Positions 21,339 through 32,758 of a stretch of 64,000 bases of DNA are shown in pieces. Position 1 is the stretch's first letter, and every line of letters starts with the position of its first letter. The translations under genes were made by a program, and so were the position numbers. The notes below the pieces were generated by a model. It was not told the DNA's origin, did not search any database, and was given only the letters and a program-made list of their open reading frames with translations. The DNA is from Melampsora larici-populina 98AG31 (Eukaryota > Basidiomycota > Pucciniomycetes > Pucciniales > Melampsoraceae). Where the stretch lies: assembly GCF_000204055.1 (NCBI RefSeq), contig NW_006768768.1:1118071-1182070 (forward strand), in the 5' to 3' direction.

Positions 21339-23825
21339 CTAATCGGAAGAACTTTCATCGTCATCTGACAAGCTTCCTTTTTCACTTGGAGACTGTTCTT
21401 CTTCAGAAGTGGAACTTCCTTTTTCAGTTGAACTTGTTTCATTGGAATCGGAATCGGAATTGGAATCGGAATTTCGGGTCTTTTTACTCTTATGAGAGCC
21501 TTTGTTCATACCACCTTGCGCCAATTTCAAGAGTTTCCGACGTCCTTGACTGATAGGTTGATTGTCCGTATGTTCGGCAGTTGATTGATTTCGCTTGTTT
21601 GGGTTTGCTGCAGGGAGGCGAGTCTGAGGGAGTGCTGAGCCACTTGGTTCTTTTTCATCATCCTGACCAAGTAGAGATTGCTGTTGGGTGTTGTCACTTA
21701 TCGCCTCGAGCGTAAAATTGCCGTTCTCAACGTCTTGTGCCCAAAGTTTAATCACTGCACTAGTTAATTTCCGATGACCTACATCAAGGTCAGATTGTTT
21801 GAGCAATGATCCAGGCTTTTGGACAATCTTCACAGGCCATTTTGACTTCAAAATTTGTCCAACAGGGTCTTGATTTTTCGGAAATACAGCACCTGGAACA
21901 TGTACACCTACAAACAGTCAAATGTACATCAGACTTCAAATAGCAAACACAAATCAAGATGAAATGAAAACAGAAATGAAACATACGAAGAAGTTCATTC
22001 AGCCGTGCTCCCAAGGTACTTCTTCGCTCATCACTGGGTTGTCGAGTAGTAGATTCGATCTCCTTAGCTGTTTCAATTCCGTGAACATAAGTTGAAAACT
22101 TAGAGGGAATTTTCTCGATGTCAAGCGCCCATTTTGCAAATCGGACGTTGTTTGAATAGGTCTGTGACCAGCCGTCAATACCTCCACAGCTGGCTGTTGT
22201 AAGATAGTATGCTATCTGATTTTGTTGGCAAACAACAGCAAACTGATAAAAAGGGCGTCTCATAAGTAACTCAGACATAAATATCGTTGGGTGTGACAAA
22301 TAAGGAGTCTTACGTCATGATGAGCTTTCTTTACGGCTACCAAAGACTTCTTTTGAAGCGTAGCCACCGATGGTGATGGTTCCGGTTTACCATGACACAT
22401 ATGAACCTTTTCAACATTGACCAAGCGATTGAAGATGGGCTGATACTTTTCTTTTGCTTCATCCGTAAGGTTGTGAACTCGAGGTGCCCGAGTTGTTGTA
22501 TCAAACTCTTGTACATTGACACCAGTTTTGTCCTCGTCTGAAACTTCCGTTTGATCTTCGAGGTCTTGATTGGCGTAGTCTGGCAGATTGGCCAAGGCGA
22601 AGAAATATGGATCACGAAATACCCTTTGTTCGTCCTTGGAGAGTTTGTTCCATTCATCCGACATTTTCTGATTCCGAGCCACCCAAGTGTCTTTGTCATC
22701 GCGATCCGGAACTTGATGATGTCAAAGTATGAGAGGAAAGAGTGATTGATCGAAAAGTGTTATGATGAGGTGTTGAAGAGTTTGAAATCGAATATGACAG
22801 TAAACGACAACATCAAGTAAAATGAAACAAGTTTGATTGGATTATGATGATGTTGGAGAGTTAGAAATCAAACATGACCGAGAAAAATTCAAGTAGAGTG
22901 AGATCATGTTTGATAGAATTGTGATGATGTTGAAGAGTAAAATTCAATTAGAGTGTTATGATGATGTTAAAGAGTGTTTGATTGAATAAGACCAATACAA
23001 AGTATATAAAGATTCGATGTGATAATGATGATTTTGAAGAGTTTCAATCGAATTTCAAATGGAATCAATGTACGATCAGTCGAGATTGATTTTGTATGGT
23101 GTTGATAATTTTCGATATGAATAGTTGTCAGAATAACAAGCAGTGGAATATAAGGATATCATCAAAGTACACAGAGAAAATGGTGATATGATTGTTACAC
23201 TTACGTTGGTCACCAAGGCACTTGATACAAAAGGAAAGGAATCGAATCCAAGGATTGGCCTTGACTTTCTTTGACCCAAATCCTGTGAAACATGTGATGG
23301 CTAAGGTTATCTAATCTTCAGAAAAGAAACAAGGGGAAGAAAAATTGCTTACACCAAATTCCAGATTACAACTTCAGGCACTCCAGCCATGAGCGCAATC
23401 ATGAGGATCCTTTTCTCAAACTCAAATCGCATGATCTTGACAAGATCTTTGATTTCTTTTGGAGCTTTGCTGCGACGAGAGTCTTGGTGAACAATTGCTT
23501 CTCGAAGACCAACAAGTGTCCATTTCGGGAGTTCATCTTCGAACATGTCTAATTCTAATTGGGGAAATCGAGATCGAAAGGGACCTTTGACTTTCGGATT
23601 GTTATTATTAGAGCCAGAAGGATTGATAGAGGGATCCGTATGTGGTGGCTGTCCTTGAGTATCCGTTGGAGGTGGTGACTGGTCTTCGCGAGGAGAGGTT
23701 TGAGCTGGATTGGTGGAAGTTTTGGTCCGACGAGTCGGACCCTTCTTCTTATTGGGGGCCTTCGTGTTTTTCTTTGGCTGTGTTTTCTTGGAGCGAGTGG
23801 TGTATGGCATTTTGGTGGATGGCAA
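21339..23825 (-). CDS. HMG-like hypothetical protein carried by KDZ-A
   Basis: Multi-exon gene read from the ATG at 23825. Exon 1 (to about 23350) encodes a Lys/Thr/Pro-rich basic leader, then a helical region ending MAGVPEVVIWNL. Next come NPWIRFLSFCIKCL (about 23220-23280) and an exon (22260-22700) with MSDEWNKLSKDEQRVFRDP, which has the W-x(n)-L-S-x-E-E/D-Q pattern of HMG-box-like helices. The exon at about 21990-22270 contains TTASCGGIDGWSQ and a FAKWALDIEKIPSKFSTYVHG helix. A last exon ends in a Ser/Asp/Glu-rich tail. I associate such proteins with rust genomes; function is unknown and the HMG comparison is weak. The similar gene in KDZ-2 (42500-44557) suggests it travels with KDZ transposons, perhaps as a DNA-binding accessory protein. 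Low-complexity repeats fill the intron at 22740-23070. Confidence 0.65.
22740..23070. repeat. Intronic minisatellite GATGATGTTGAAGAGT
   Basis: At least five degenerate copies of (A/G)TGATGATGTTGAAGAGT followed by (T)GAAATC(A/G)AA-like bases occur at irregular spacing of 40-80 bp, inside the long intron of the HMG-like gene. Confidence 0.55.
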
Positions 23826-23940
23826 TCGGTTGGTGATTCAATTTTGATGGGCCGGTAGAAAAGATCAAGAGGAAGTGTCTAAAAGGAAAAAATGTTGATG
23901 AGTTGACGGATGATTCTGTGACTGGAGGGGTGACGTGGCC

Positions 23941-23989
23941 GTGTGAAAGGTACATACATGCACACACATGTCATGTATACCTTTCACAC
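23941..23989. repeat. 49 bp imperfect palindrome upstream of the HMG-like gene
   Basis: GTGTGAAAGGTACATACATG pairs with CATGTATACCTTTCACAC across an ACACACA-type loop. It lies about 115 bp upstream of the start codon, so it could be a regulatory site or a cruciform. Confidence 0.75.
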
Positions 23990-24358
23990 TGCATACTGTG
24001 ATAGGTATGAATGGATTTATGGATAATCAAATATTTGATTTCTTGTTTTAGTTATCACTGTTTGAATTACATTTAGATAAACAACATCATCACGATCAAA
24101 TCTTTTACAAAATCATTCAAAGCAAACTCAAGAAAACAAAAAAGAGTAAGGTGCTATTCCTGAGTTGCAATGATTGAACATTCAAATGAGAAAAGGTGGA
24201 AACTTTATAATTTGAAAAATGAAGTCACATAAAATAAGTTTGAGTTTAGGTGAGATGATTTATAGTGCTTGATCATGTGCTTTCACCGTTTAGATTTGAA
24301 TGTAGGATTGAGTCACAATAACATAAATAAGATAATGAGTGATGCTCACGTACAGAAA

Positions 24359-25035
24359 TTTGTGATGTTGCGAGGGGGTTGCGTATGCCAAAATTGAGCA
24401 TACCGTACTCAATTTTGGCCCAAACTGGATGGTCTAAAAATCAAAGTTGCTTGAAAAATGATTTCAAGTTGAGTTTGAAAATGTCACCTTGGAAAATTTC
24501 TATGTCTAGATGGTCCCATAGAGGTTTTTGTGATGTTGCGGTGAGTTGAAGACACCTCCAATCAGTGTACCTTACTCAATCTTTCCCCAAAATTCATGAT
24601 CAAATAACAAAAGTTGTTCGAGAATGGATTTGAAGTAAAGTTTGATAACATCATATTGGAAAATTCCTATGTGTAGATGGACAAGTGGAGGGTTTGGTGA
24701 TGTGGCGGGAAGTCAAAAGCGGCACAAATTAAGCATTCCTTACTCAATTTTGCTCTGAACTGGATTTTCCAATAATGAAAGTTGTTCAAAAATTAATTAG
24801 AAGTAGAGTATTATAGGACAATATTTGAGAATTGTTATGTATTGATGGTCACATACACGAAGCTTTGTATGTTTTGGGGGGTTGAAGATATCACAAAATG
24901 CCCATATCTCTTTCAGTTTGGGTCCAAACTGAAAGCTTGAATAATGAAAGTTATTCAAAATCGAATTTGACTTTCCATTTAATATAAACTTTCTGTAAAA
25001 AAATGACTTCTTGACATACCTTTGCCCAATTCGAT
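24359..25035. repeat. ~168 bp tandem repeat, four degenerate copies
   Basis: The phrase TTTGTGATGTTGCG, followed by ...TACTCAATTTTG... and ...GGAAAATTCCTATGTGTAGATGG..., recurs with starts near 24359, 24526, 24693 and 24863. Copies are clearly diverged. The array ends against the hAT element at 25060. The 380 bp before it (23990-24358) show nothing recognisable. Confidence 0.7.
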
Positions 25036-25059
25036 TTTTAGCACATATTTTTGGGTCCC

Positions 25060-27688
25060 TAACGCATCGACCCGGGACTGGGGCCACCGGGCCGGGACCG
25101 GTGACGGGCCGGGCCCGGGTTTTCACGGCCTCCTCAAAATGCTGAGGAGACCGGAAGTAGTGTGCTCACGAGCCGCCGAAAGGGCCCGACCCAAAGGGGC
25201 CCGGCAGGTGGGAGCGATGTGAGAGCAGGAAAAAGCGAGCTGAAGAGCTCAGCAAAGTCAGTAAGCAGCGGAACGAGTCAAAGTGACTGAGTGGGGATGT
25301 TGTTTATTGCTCCGAATACTGTAGTGTAGATACAATAAATGTAGATCACATGATTTTTTTGGAGTTCATGATTTGATTGATGAATTTGTTGAAGCTCTTG
25401 AGGCAAACCGCTGCTTCAAGGGTTTGAGTTTTCATCGAACTACGAAGGTCGGTAATTGTCCTACCTGCAGTGGAGAACTCACGCTCGGTAGGAGTAATGG
25501 TGGCTGGAATAGCAAGGAAGATGCGTGCCATCTTGGAAAGAATCGGAAATTTGTGACCCTCGTTTTGCCAATACTTAAGTGGGGTGTAAGTTTCGTCCTC
25601 TCGCTCGGTCGAGAGATAAGTTTGAAGCTCGGCCTCGATGCCTTGAGCTTTCTTTTTAGTGACAAAAGATCAAGGACGATCTTCAGGTGGCGGTCCAGAT
25701 TCTTCATTGTTTACTACGGGCACATCGACATGAAATTTTTTACACTCATTCAAGAAGAGTGTCTTCCAATCATCCCAATGATCGAGTCCAGCAAGCGCTA
25801 GAGTTGTATCGCTTAACTCTTGATCCTTGCTGCGTGGGTCAAGAATCAGAGCACAGAGACAAACAGGTTTCACGAGGACTTTTTTGTAATATGTTTCGGC
25901 CTTTGTCTTCATTGGTTGAATGGCTTGTCGGAGCTCTTGAGCCTCGTAGTTACACCAGCTCTATCAAAATATGAGCAAAGTCAACATCGTGAGACAGAAT
26001 AAGAAGATTATCAAAAACCAACGTACCGAGTTCAATTTCTTAATGATCCATTCATATACTGGAATCACATCTCCAAGGCTTGGGTATTTGCTTGCTGAAA
26101 GATCCTTTGTAGCAGACTCGAACGGCTCCAGGAATTCAATGAGATGGCCAATGAGCTTCCACTCGTCATCTGACAGAGCATATGGACTATATTCAGGATT
26201 GTTTCGGCATTTTGTGTCAATTGAAACACGTAATCGGTGTGCTCGGCGATAACAGTCTAGGTCAGAGTTCCATCTTGTGTCGACATTTCGGACGAGGTTG
26301 AGTTGATAGCCTAAGTCAGCCTCAACTTGCTTGAGAAATGACTGTAAGCGCTGCGGCGACTTGTAGATCCAAGCAATAAGCTTGAGGAGTCGAGTGAGAA
26401 CTGAGTTGACATCCGAGGTTTGAATCGGTTCCAGGAGAATAGCTAGATTGCGTGGTACTGGACCATCTTCACCAAGTTTTCGGGCAAATGTTTTGAGTCC
26501 GTCTCGAGCAATGAGGTTTATGACATGGGCAACGCATCCAAGGAGATTTTGGTCTCGGTTGAAGTTTGGACAGACTCTTTCGAGAGCATCGGCCATTGTA
26601 CCGTTTGAGCTAGCGTTATCAGCAACAATACAGAAGACCTTATCAAGTAGGCCATACTCTTCAAAGACCGGAATGAGATGATTGGCTAGGTTGATACCGG
26701 TATGCTCGCCATCAATCTCTTTGAGACAGAGTATGGCCTCTTGCAGTTGGAAACTTTCATCGATCCAGTGAACTGTGGCACCCAAGATTGATTTGCGATT
26801 TGGGGATGTCCAAGCGTCGCAGGTGATGCTCACCGCGGTTTGATTTTGAAAGATCTCCTTCATCACTACCTTCATTTCAACAAAAGTCTTTCGTACAGCA
26901 TCTGCAAGAGCATCGGCGCCAACTAGGAACGGCGAGACTGCAGGGTTACACATTTCAAGTAGCTCTCGTAGTTCTGGAGATTCGACAAAGTTGAAAGGTA
27001 GCTCCTTCATGAAAATGAGGCGAAGTAGCTTAGTCTTGAGATTCTCGCGAGTGAGTTTAGGGATCTAGGATTGAAATACTCAGCCAGAGAACAAACAAAG
27101 ATGACAGTCAATACAAGAAAGTCAACATACATTCTGGAGGTTCCCATTGGTGGTATAGCTCTTCATTGATCCACGCTCAACTACGGTGCTTTCGTAAATT
27201 TGATGACGGCGTTCCAAATGGCGCGCCATCGACTTTGTGCTGCAGGATTTATCCGGTTTCAGTGAAAGTCCACAGATTCTACCTCCTGCGGTTGGAATAG
27301 TTGCTTGACATATGTTTGATATTTCTTTTGAAACATCATCACGTTCAGTCTTGAAATGCTGCCAGACCCAAGAGGACTTGTGTGAGTTGTCGATCTCGGT
27401 TTTTTTGCGTGGAGGTGCTGGTGTTTTAGAGCTTTGGGTGGTCTTGGCTTTTGTTGGAGAGTCGGTGATTATGATTGCGCTGCCATCAGAGACGCGAGGG
27501 CGTTTAGAGGCCATAATCAATGGATGCAGAGGTGAGCAAAAGGTCAATCCTCTCAATGCTGAGCCACACAGCATCGAAATTTTTTTTTACGCCATTTACG
27601 CCCGGGCCGGGTCGAGCGGGCCAGGGCAAAAAGGAGGCCCGAATCGGCCTACATTCTGAGAGCCGGGTCGGGCCGGGTCGATGCCTTA
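25060..27688 (-). mobile_element. hAT transposon with perfect 8 bp duplication
   Basis: TGGGTCCC flanks both ends (25052-25059, 27689-27696). The termini TAACGCATCGACCCGG and, in reverse complement, TAAGGCATCGACCCGG differ at one base and lead into GC-rich (CCGGGCC)n-like subterminal sequence. The single gene inside is nearly intact, so the insertion is fairly young. Confidence 0.9.
25346..27514 (-). pseudogene. hAT transposase, full length with one in-frame TGA
   Basis: Read from the ATG at 27514: a basic Ser/Lys-rich N-terminus and a BED zinc finger (SSWVWQHF ... RICGLSL ... STKSMARHLERRHQI). After an intron near 27070-27130 comes the catalytic core with ITCDAWTSPN (Asp), IVADNASSNG (Asp), LLGCVAHVINLIARDG and VDTRWNSDLD. 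After a second intron (about 25950-26030) comes YYKKVLVKPVCLCALILDPR. The C-terminal hATC dimerisation domain (IFLAIPATITPTEREFSTAG) ends at 25346. The only break I find is a TGA at 25670-25672 in the linker before hATC; the frame continues unbroken past it. One such change could be recent, a readthrough site or an assembly error. Confidence 0.85.
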
Positions 27689-27696
27689 TGGGTCCC

Positions 27697-28498
27697 TATA
27701 TCTCAGCCAATTTTTGTATTTTGATGTCTGGAACTGTTCCAGTCGATTCTTAGGAGTTTTTTAGGGTGGGTTTATTAATGAAGTTTTCCTCCAAAGCGAC
27801 TTTGAAATTCCTTCAAAATTTTACCTCAAGAATGCACATATTTGTGCATTTAACGTCAAGCATGACAACATAACACCCTGCCACCAAATGAGATTTGTAA
27901 CAGGCAGGGTGATTTTTTTGGGCAGAAATATTTGCAGCACCCTCATAACAAATCCAATTAAACAATGACCATTCATAACCATGTTCCATCGTCTTATGAA
28001 GGATTTGCTGCTTTTACTGAGGTTAGGGGTTAGGGGTTTGCATGAACCTCAAACCACTAAACACAATCAAGATGTAGATTTTTGTTACAACTGAAATAAT
28101 TGACCCATAACGAAATGTTCTTCCGGACATTTTCCATTAATGTCTCGTCAGTAATCAATCAATATTGAGTGAGATGTGTACCCTTTGTGCAACTCGCGGA
28201 TTTCGATTTTCAACAAAATCCATTATATGTCCATCATGAGTGTACAATTTGAGATTGTGCTCATATTAAACTCCCTGTGAAATCGTTTTCTGAATATCTT
28301 ACATTATTGGTTCATCCAGTTCGGATGATTATTGAGTCATCTGTGTACATTTTGAGTCATCTAAATCACAGTAAGATGATAACTATCAAATAAGAGAGTC
28401 ATTAGTACCCAATGGAAGCTATATTATTGGCCTTGAGAGTACTTGATGTACTTGTCAATCGTGTACATAACACTAAATGTGTATCATATGCCCAAGAG
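27697..28498. other. Spacer between hAT and YR retrotransposon, inside KDZ-A
   Basis: AT-rich, no recognised gene. A hairpin with 9 bp arms (CACCCTGCC, 27874-27882; GGCAGGGTG, 27903-27911) is present. Confidence 0.4.
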
Positions 28499-28502
28499 AT
28501 AG

Positions 28503-28650
28503 GAATGGGACTTTTTTAGGTCTGGATACATGTGTATCTGGTTCACGCTAAACGGCCGCAGAGGGCAGGCTTGATTAGCATAGTTAATAAGCCTGATACA
28601 GAGAGAAAAGACAACTAGAACTGAGACAATATAAATTTAAGTACAAGTTC
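28503..28650 (-). repeat. Split direct repeat B2
   Basis: About 148 bp starting GGAATGGGACTTTTTTAGG on the plus strand, nearly identical to 29147-29294. The 190 bp between it and A2 are unique. Confidence 0.85.
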
Positions 28651-28839
28651 TGAGGGTGGCTTTTTCGATATGTGCGCCTACAATTTTGGAGTTGAACACA
28701 ATTTTTTCACAACAATACAATTTGTTTAACAATTTTTTGCTTAATACTGAAAGATATCTACTGTTAATTTTACATGTTCTCGATTATATCTAATTGCAAA
28801 AATAGATGAGTGAGATTGTTAGGGCGGGTGGGAGGAGAA

Positions 28840-29146
28840 AAAAATTTTTATCGCTGATAAAATTCTTGGACGAAAAAAGTATCAATCAGGATAATGAAGT
28901 TGGATGATTAGGAATAAATTATTAGATTATAATTTCTCGACTGGGGACATTGGGAATTAGGGAATGAGATCTTCCTAGACATCCAATTCTTCAGTGACAA
29001 CATTTTGGTAAACTACTATAAGATGAGAGAAGTATAAAAATGCCGTCTGTGAAGAGTGGACGTGATTGAGTGATCCGGATACTTCATTACCCGATCCTTT
29101 TTTCCCGTCCCATTCCCATTCTTCAATACCTTGTACCGACTACTAG
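28840..29146 (-). repeat. Split direct repeat A2
   Basis: About 307 bp (TTATCGCTGATAAAATTC ... CCGACTACTAG on the plus strand), near-identical to 34507-34816. Confidence 0.85.
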
Positions 29147-29294
29147 GAATGGGACTTTTTTAGGTCTGGATACATGTGTATCTGGTTCACGCTAAACGGC
29201 CGCAGAGGGCAGGCTTGATTAGCATAGTTAATAAGCCTGATACAGAGAGAAAAGACAACTAGAACTGAGACAATATAAATTTAAGTACGAGTTC
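29147..29294 (-). repeat. Split direct repeat B1
   Basis: Copy of B2, directly abutting A2. Confidence 0.85.
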
Positions 29295-29782
29295 CACCAC
29301 CCTCGTATATCATAGAGTAGTGATGGTATTTTTTGAGTAGTGATGTAGGTGAGGATTTGGAGAATCGAAGCAAGGTGTTGAACTCTATGTACTAGGTGGG
29401 TCATGTTCTGGATGTTGTTGAATTTTCAATTGTGATAACATGTCAGCCGTTTATGACTACACTATTAAAGAAACTGTGATATTCAACGAGAATACTAACA
29501 GCTTTCCAACCGTGATATACACTCACGGACTGGTGACGTAGGATCACACGAACGGGATTCCTATGAAAGAAACCTGTACGAGGTTTTTTGAGAGTCAGCG
29601 TGTGGTTTGTAAACAAGGATTACAGTCTTGTTGTAAGACTCACTTAACGCTACCCAAGACTTGTTCGAGTCTATTGGGTGTTCACTTTTTTGCTGGCCCA
29701 CGGCTGTAAAAGAGGAACGAATCAGCATAATGTCAGTATAAACTGCAAGCTGTGAAAGTCGCATGACTTTGATAGATGTTAT

Positions 29783-30826
29783 CTATGAAGGGTGGAGGCT
29801 TACGAGCACTGCTCCAGGAAACTGAATGTGGCTTCCCGTGGTAAAACCGGCAGCTTGCGTGATGCGTTGCGTTTTATTCAGGTTCAAGAGCGGGTGAGTG
29901 CGTATATAAGTCCTGAATGCTTCCGACGACCATCTCCCGATGCATTGTATGGTGTCCATGTCCATGCCGTTTTGAGCATAGGCTGTGGCGCCACCGGCAC
30001 GGAGGGAGTGTCCTGTTCTTGAATTCCCGAATACTTCCTTGAGGCGATTCATAAACCAGCTTCTAGTTGGTTGACGACCGTTTTCCTTAACTAGCCAAAA
30101 CGGGTAGATCGGAAACTTCTTATCTCTTGCGACGGTGTATCTGAGGAGAGTTTTGATTGGGCAAGTTTGATCGCCAGGCCTGTTAACGATGGCTACAGGG
30201 GTACCCTTGAATTGAGGGTCTCCCTTGTGATAGGGAAGATTATAGCACGCTACTGAACCACATAAGGAAATGACAAGTGATGATCTACAGATGCATTTCC
30301 TGTCGTTTTGTAAATTCAAGGTGTCTGGGATGGTGAGTTCTCCTAACCGGTGCAATCCGGCGAATCCTAACGCTAAGATGGTGTTGAATAGACTATCGTC
30401 GAACGTAGTGTTGAAATAACTTGCTGCGATGGAGATATCGTAGATGGTGAAGGCGTTGGCTCGGATGGTAGGTTTAGAGAAAAGTTTTTGGCAACCTCTA
30501 AGCGATTCTTTGACCTTGGTCGATTGCCGGGTTATAAGGACTATTGGAAATTGATCTCGCATGTTGTATGAGATGCCAGTTAGATACTTTCCTACTGTGT
30601 CGGGAGTTACTTCTCGGGATATGACTGTGATGAAATGACAGAGGTTGGTTTCGCTGGGGTATAGACGGACGTGATGTTCTTTGCAGAACTTGACAAAGCG
30701 TCGGTATCCAGATGAGTATTTTGAGACAGTTGATTTTTCTAACCGGTTTTTGATATCTGATTGATTCAAAGTTTCTCGTTCTTTGAAGGAGAGGGGAGCT
30801 GAGACAGACTTCTTAATTCTGGCCAT
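29783..30826 (-). CDS. Tyrosine recombinase of the YR retrotransposon
   Basis: A 347-residue phage-integrase-family recombinase thought to integrate a circular double-stranded cDNA. The N-terminal SAM-like core-binding region has SKYSSGYRRFVKFCKEH and ends near YLTGISYNMRD. The catalytic domain shows LGFAGLHRLGEL (first Arg), HSLRAGGATAYAQNGM (His-x-x-Arg), IGRWSSEAFRTYIR (Trp in the His position, nucleophile Tyr). All expected residues are present and the frame is complete. It lies 21 bp downstream of pol in the same direction. Confidence 0.92.
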   Translation of the reverse strand: MARIKKSVSAPLSFKERETLNQSDIKNRLEKSTVSKYSSGYRRFVKFCKEHHVRLYPSETNLCHFITVISREVTPDTVGKYLTGISYNMRDQFPIVLITRQSTKVKESLRGCQKLFSKPTIRANAFTIYDISIAASYFNTTFDDSLFNTILALGFAGLHRLGELTIPDTLNLQNDRKCICRSSLVISLCGSVACYNLPYHKGDPQFKGTPVAIVNRPGDQTCPIKTLLRYTVARDKKFPIYPFWLVKENGRQPTRSWFMNRLKEVFGNSRTGHSLRAGGATAYAQNGMDMDTIQCIGRWSSEAFRTYIRTHPLLNLNKTQRITQAAGFTTGSHIQFPGAVLVSLHPS

Positions 30827-30847
30827 AGTGATAGATAGGAAGCGTTT

Positions 30848-32758
30848 TTATAAAATGATTGTCCGTTTTAGGGACGGAAGGGAGCGTTCTTGATATCCTC
30901 CGATGAGGGTTGAGGGATCAGGAGAGAAGGTTCTGAGGTGTAGTCTGGGAACCATGGACCGAGCTAGATCGAAAAGGCCTTTTGATAGTGCGTCAGCTAC
31001 TTGGTTGTGTTGCCTGGGGACGAACCTGACCTTCACGTCTATCGGGTGTGATAGCATAAGGTCTACTGCATACTTGAATAGAGCTCTGGCTGCTGCAGTT
31101 GGACGGTGGGACGAGAAAAGGTACGAGACTGATTCCGAGTCTGTAAAGATCACCACTTTCGACGCTTTGAAGTCAACCGCCATCTTGATTGCTGATACGA
31201 CGGCCAACAGTTCAGCCCAGTAGCTGTTCCGGGACGGAGGAGGTAAGGTACAGCTCCAGGCGCAGCCGTTGGACGGTTGCCAGAAACCGAAACCGGTGGG
31301 ACAGGCATCAGTAAAAAACATGCAGTCCGCGTCTGTTAAGGTCCAATGGAGGTGTTTGAAAACTCTACGACCTGGCCATGCTTCTAAAGCGTTTGCTAAC
31401 CAGTTCAGGTCTTCTACGTTTAACCGATTTAGGGGGATATGTGCATTTCTAATTGTTTTACCTGCGATTTTATCCCAGGACGACTGCAAAGCCCATCTAC
31501 CGAGAGGAAAGATGTTTAGGCCCCAGTTGGCCCATCCAGTTATACGTTGCCATTCAATGAGGGGGTGAGATAAAACTGAGGTAAAGGTTCGGAGTGCTAT
31601 GATGAGAGATATCCGTTTGCCTTCCGGAAGAGAGATGGATATCTCTTCACAATCAATTGAATAACCGATAATGTCGAGTTGGCTTCCAAAAATCTGCTTC
31701 TCCCAAGCCCAGGGGAGGTTGATGAAATCGAAGATAGATAAGAATTTAGCTTGATTTAAAGGAATCTTACGACCTTTCAACAACACCATATCAGAGGATA
31801 GCCCGATTCCCCAGGAATCGTCCATATATGCGTTTAAATCCGTGATGTTGAATTCATAATAAGCAATCCAGAGGACTAGTGAGAAAAACGCACACCACAA
31901 CTTCGGGGAACTTGAACACCCAAAGTTAACGTTCCTGTCTGCGTGAAAAGCGTTTTTGATTTTGATTATTTGACGAAACTGCCATTGTCTTGAGACTGGA
32001 AGATTACGAAAAGCAGCATCTACGTCAGATTTCCAAAGAATAAATTTGTTTTTACCAAAGTAGTGGTAGAGGATGTAGGGGATGAAGTAAGGTATGCCAT
32101 CTAAGTCAATAGCGATATCCTCTTTTTTTATTAAGTCATTGGGGGAAGGATTGCCGAAAGACATATTCGTGCACATCCTGACTTTCCCAGATGATGGATT
32201 GGTAGCTAAGCATAAGGGGGATACTTCCATACCGGGAAGTAGGGTGTAAAAGGGTGGGGAAAATCGATTTAATTCCATTTCCTTGTCTCTGGTTTTTGTA
32301 AGAACCTCTTCTGCTTCTGGTCCTGAAGCATGATTCTCGTTGAAGACAGTTTTAGAAGAGGGCATTTCAGAGATAGGCCAAAAACCATCCGTGAGACCTA
32401 AAATAATAGAATCCACGAAAGGTTTATTGGGGTGGTTTTTTAAGAGTGTTTTTAAATTTTTTACATTAATAGAACAATTTATTTGAAAGAGATCCGGCCG
32501 TCTTTCAATAGCATACGCTGCCTGAGGGTCCGAGGAGAGGGGAGGGGCTGATGGAAGAGGGTTGGCATGAATAGATGATTGAACAGCAGCTGAATAACCT
32601 TTGTCGAGCACATCTATTTCCAAGCCTCGTAGGAAAGTTCGAGCATTAGGCTTGTCGGTGAGCGACACTTCCTTGATGATCCTCAAAACATCCATCTTTG
32701 TTGCATACCCCGTGAACTCGGTCGCAGTCAGCGGCGCTGAAGGGGCACACACGTGCAT
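30848..32758 (-). CDS. Pol: reverse transcriptase and RNase H of the YR retrotransposon
   Basis: RT with CTNMSFGNPSPNDL, WKSDVDAAFRNLPV (catalytic Asp), FGCSSSPKLWCAF and NAYMDDSWGIG (YMDD box, about 31810-31840). RNase H follows with FFTDACPTGFGFW, SYWAELLAVVSAI, FTDSESVSYLF and ADALSKG. The frame is open up to 34456, but the upstream part overlaps gag in another frame and reads as a Leu/Pro/Ser-rich shadow. I therefore place the start at the ATG at 32758, within the gag 3' end; a frameshift from gag is the alternative. It looks intact. Confidence 0.85.
   Translation of the reverse strand: MHVCAPSAPLTATEFTGYATKMDVLRIIKEVSLTDKPNARTFLRGLEIDVLDKGYSAAVQSSIHANPLPSAPPLSSDPQAAYAIERRPDLFQINCSINVKNLKTLLKNHPNKPFVDSIILGLTDGFWPISEMPSSKTVFNENHASGPEAEEVLTKTRDKEMELNRFSPPFYTLLPGMEVSPLCLATNPSSGKVRMCTNMSFGNPSPNDLIKKEDIAIDLDGIPYFIPYILYHYFGKNKFILWKSDVDAAFRNLPVSRQWQFRQIIKIKNAFHADRNVNFGCSSSPKLWCAFFSLVLWIAYYEFNITDLNAYMDDSWGIGLSSDMVLLKGRKIPLNQAKFLSIFDFINLPWAWEKQIFGSQLDIIGYSIDCEEISISLPEGKRISLIIALRTFTSVLSHPLIEWQRITGWANWGLNIFPLGRWALQSSWDKIAGKTIRNAHIPLNRLNVEDLNWLANALEAWPGRRVFKHLHWTLTDADCMFFTDACPTGFGFWQPSNGCAWSCTLPPPSRNSYWAELLAVVSAIKMAVDFKASKVVIFTDSESVSYLFSSHRPTAAARALFKYAVDLMLSHPIDVKVRFVPRQHNQVADALSKGLFDLARSMVPRLHLRTFSPDPSTLIGGYQERSLPSLKRTIIL

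Noticed and set aside
29783..30826. Tyrosine recombinase as the captain of a Starship or a Crypton
   Set aside because: It lies directly downstream of RT/RNase H and gag and within split direct repeats A1/B1/A2/B2, so it belongs to a YR retrotransposon. No DUF3435-like captain arrangement is seen.
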